This document shows, piece after piece, positions 62,140-64,000 of a DNA stretch of 64,000 nucleotides (position 1 is the stretch's first letter; each line of letters starts with the position of its first letter). The DNA comes from CAZSDP01 sp964605665. GTDB lineage: Bacteria > Planctomycetota > UBA8108 > UBA1146. The stretch spans positions 248,001 through 312,000 of the forward strand of contig CAZSDP010000001.1 in NCBI GenBank assembly GCA_964605665.1. Direction: 5' to 3'. The notes beneath the pieces were generated by a model, which saw nothing but the letters and a program-made list of their open reading frames with translations, ran no database searches and was not told the origin of the DNA. The position numbers were made by a program, and so were the translations under genes.

Positions 62140-63495
62140 TCAATGGGAAGGGGAATCGGCGTTCCGTCGCTCAGAACGGTCGATCGGCCTTGCTGGCACC
62201 CCAACCACGGTCTTCCCCGAGGGGACCTCCGTTCCACGGGTCACCAATGCTCCCGCCCCCGTGGTGGCGCCAGATCCGATCTGAGCAGGTGCGACGATGA
62301 TCGTCCCTGAGCCGATAAACGCCCCATCCTCGATAATGGTGGTCGACTTCTTCGATCCGTCGTAGTTCGCCAAGATCGTCCCAGCCCCGAGATTGACTCT
62401 CTCCCCAATCTCCCCATTTCCCAGGTAAGTCAGATGTTTGGCCCGGGTTCCACTGCCAATCCGCGTCTTCTTCACCTCCACGAAGTTGCCGACATGCACG
62501 TCGTCTCCGAGTACGGTCCCCTCCCGCAGATGGGCTTGAGGGCCGATTTCACACTCAGATCCGATGCGAACTCCACGTCGAATCACACATCCTGGGTGAA
62601 TCGTCGTATCTGGCCCCACCTCGACATCGCACTCGATCCACGTTTGACCGGGGTCGACCACGGTCACCCCAGAGCGTTGCAACTCAGCGATCCTGCGATC
62701 GCAGAGGAGGCGTTCCGCTTGGGCGAGCTCCACCCGATCATTCACCTGCTGCAGTTCTTCAACTCGAGATTCGGGAAGCGGCCAATCGAGGACTCGCTCT
62801 CCCTCTGCGGCCAGAGGTCCCACCACCGGGGGGAAGTAGATCTCCTTCGGACCGGGGCCTCCTTCAGAGAGGCGACGCTCTTCACGACGGCACCAATCAG
62901 CCAAAATCGGAGCGAGCCGATCGTATTGCACCGCATAGAGTCCGCCATTGACGTCACTGATCGTCTTTTCCTCGTCGCTCGCGTCCGACTCTTCAACAAC
63001 CGCCCGGACCGTTCCCTCGCGACCTCGTATCAACCTCCCGTATCCGGTCGGATCATCGAGATGTACGGAGAGAATCGTCATCGCCGCCTGCTGTTGCCGG
63101 TGGAAATCCAAGAATTCACGTAACGTCTCCGATTGAAGGGCGGGCAAGTCCCCATTCACCACCAATAGGGTTCGGGAATCGGATGGTTCGATCGATGTCG
63201 AGAGAGCATTCAACGCCTTGAACACAGCATCTCCGGTACCTCGGGGCGGATCCTGGCGCACAAACTGAACGTCGGAACTGGAGCCGATTTCGCTGCGGAT
63301 CGCTCCCTCGACCGACTCCGCCTCGTGACCGGTGACCACCACAAACTGTTGGGCGCCCGCTCCCTCCAAAGCTCGGAGCGAATGTCCGACCAAGGGAACC
63401 CCTCCGACCGGAAAGAGGACTTTTGGTCGCCGGGAGCGCATGCGCACCCCTCGACCAGCCGCGAGAATCACTCCGATGACAGTGGATCGGCTCAT
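62140..63495 (-). CDS. glmU: Bifunctional N-acetylglucosamine-1-phosphate uridyltransferase / glucosamine-1-phosphate acetyltransferase
   Basis: 451 residues from the ATG at 63495 (GAGGAG seven bases upstream). N-terminal nucleotidyltransferase: GVILAAGRGVRMRSRRPKVL, VVTGHEAESVEGAIR, RQDPPRGTGDAVFKAL, VVNGDLPAL, DPTGYGRLIRG, and VNGGLYAV. C-terminal left-handed beta-helix acetyltransferase from about 260: GVTVVDPGQTWIECDVEVGP, FVEVKKTRIGSGTRAKHLTY, GAGTILANYDGSKKSTTI. It makes UDP-GlcNAc for peptidoglycan and lipid A, linking it to the lpx genes in this window. A longer frame to 63552 lacks a good ribosome binding site. Confidence 0.96.
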   Translation of the reverse strand: MSRSTVIGVILAAGRGVRMRSRRPKVLFPVGGVPLVGHSLRALEGAGAQQFVVVTGHEAESVEGAIRSEIGSSSDVQFVRQDPPRGTGDAVFKALNALSTSIEPSDSRTLLVVNGDLPALQSETLREFLDFHRQQQAAMTILSVHLDDPTGYGRLIRGREGTVRAVVEESDASDEEKTISDVNGGLYAVQYDRLAPILADWCRREERRLSEGGPGPKEIYFPPVVGPLAAEGERVLDWPLPESRVEELQQVNDRVELAQAERLLCDRRIAELQRSGVTVVDPGQTWIECDVEVGPDTTIHPGCVIRRGVRIGSECEIGPQAHLREGTVLGDDVHVGNFVEVKKTRIGSGTRAKHLTYLGNGEIGERVNLGAGTILANYDGSKKSTTIIEDGAFIGSGTIIVAPAQIGSGATTGAGALVTRGTEVPSGKTVVGVPARPIDRSERRNADSPSH

Positions 63496-63771
63496 CCTTC
63501 GACTCCTCGTCGCCACGCGAATCCCATCCGAACTCCGCACGCTCGATTTCAATCGAGCCCCAGGTTGTTCAGCTCATCAGAGAACTGGACGGAGCGTTCG
63601 CCAAAATCGCTGCAATCTTCGGATAGAGGGTACTCCAGACCGCCACCACTATGCTGCAGCTATCCCGGAAAGCCGGGGATCAGCCTCGATAAAGGGGAAC
63701 CTCGCCGGCGGCGGATCCCAGCCGGAGATCGGGCCGAACGTTGTCGTATTGGGGGAATCGATCGAAGAAAA

Positions 63772-63846
63772 TGGCAACCCGGCGAGGACTCGAACCTCGA
63801 ACGACAGGACCAAAACCTGTTGTGTTGCCAATTACACCACCGGGTT
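63772..63846 (-). tRNA. tRNA-Gln (anticodon TTG) with encoded CCA
   Basis: Acceptor AACCCGG / CCGGGTT, discriminator G, then an encoded CCA (63774-63772). D-arm GTGT...ACAC, anticodon stem ACAGG / CCTGT with loop TTTTGGT (anticodon TTG), T-arm CGAGG-TTCGAGT-CCTCG. A T-run follows the CCA. Upstream of glmU on the same strand. Unlike tRNA-Glu and tRNA-Lys in this window, the CCA is in the gene. Confidence 0.94.
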
Positions 63847-64000
63847 GCTGAAGCCCACTCGCCTCGGGCAGCGGAGCTGATATGACAGCCCCCAACCACC
63901 TTGCGACGAATGGAGTCGTTCGGTTCGGGATTCTAGCCGGGAGACGTCGCAGTCGTCGAGCCGAAAAATCGGAGTTCGACCCGTCACTTTTCTGGGGCCG
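63847..64000. other. Window edge, no gene recognised
   Basis: The last 150 bases lie upstream of tRNA-Gln. Short open frames on both strands show no family resemblance, and no convincing -35/-10 pair was found. Confidence 0.4.

Noticed and set aside
63325..63885. Plus-strand frames of 186 and 182 codons over glmU and tRNA-Gln
   Set aside because: Both are antisense to glmU and run through the tRNA gene.
1..64000. CRISPR arrays, insertion sequences, prophage and restriction-modification genes
   Set aside because: No regularly spaced repeats, transposase, integrase, phage structural genes or methylase motifs were seen.

Overview
The window reads as a chromosome segment of a Planctomycetota bacterium, probably marine. 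The evidence is indirect. Three secreted proteins carry the paired dockerin-like motif GDVN-x-DG...D-x-x-D that is abundant in this phylum. There is a CRTAC1-type FG-GAP/UnbV protein paired with a TPR lipoprotein, an LpxC-FabZ fusion, a lipid A gene cluster, and many secreted HEAT, VWA and TPR proteins. The segment holds about 50 protein genes, 3 tRNA genes and several intrinsic terminators. I saw no insertion sequence, prophage, CRISPR array or rRNA operon.

Layout. Positions 1-6 kb: the 3' end of a sigma-54 activator, two cohesin/dockerin-like secreted proteins, a lipoyl-like domain protein, a DksA-type zinc-finger protein and a candidate small transcript. 6-8.3 kb: a coiled-coil protein followed by a MamK-like actin. 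8.3-15 kb, minus strand: D-cysteine desulfhydrase and cysteine desulfurase, small envelope proteins, a bifunctional nuclease, an inositol-monophosphatase-family enzyme and pgk. 15-26.7 kb: secreted TPR, FG-GAP and HEAT proteins and a 1555-residue protein with P-domains, PKD domains and a dockerin-like tail. 26.8-30.3 kb: a fatty-acid beta-oxidation pair. 30.4-38.5 kb: a VWA protein, dapB, glyQS and argS with membrane-anchored unknowns. 39-46.9 kb: a five-repeat secreted protein, mazG, a MoxR ATPase, prkA and glutaryl-CoA dehydrogenase. 47-51 kb: tRNA-Glu and tRNA-Lys with promoter and terminator, then rpsB-tsf-pyrH-frr. 51.2-55.5 kb: a Gfo/Idh oxidoreductase, lpxA, lpxC-fabZ and an OmpH/Skp protein. 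55.6-63.9 kb: dnaB, rplI, rpsR, ssb, a fused pth-rpsF, rplY, prs, glmU and tRNA-Gln.

How the genes fit together. The right third is a housekeeping block on the minus strand covering translation (S2, EF-Ts, RRF, S6, S18, L9, L25, Pth), replication (DnaB, SSB), nucleotide supply (PyrH, Prs) and outer-membrane or cell-wall precursors (GlmU, LpxA, LpxC-FabZ, Skp). The left two thirds are richer in secreted, repeat-containing proteins of unknown role.

Most notable points: (1) an apparent Pth-bS6 fusion ORF with a strong internal Shine-Dalgarno and GTG ahead of the S6 part; (2) a MamK-like actin with an adjacent coiled-coil protein and no magnetosome genes in view; (3) acidic Ala/Ser/Glu tails on four ribosomal proteins; (4) a novel-looking five-fold repeat protein; (5) a lipoyl-like domain without the attachment lysine; (6) a candidate minus-strand small transcript ending in a textbook terminator near 3.0 kb.

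Start codons were chosen by Shine-Dalgarno spacing and family length, and often lie inside the longest open frame.
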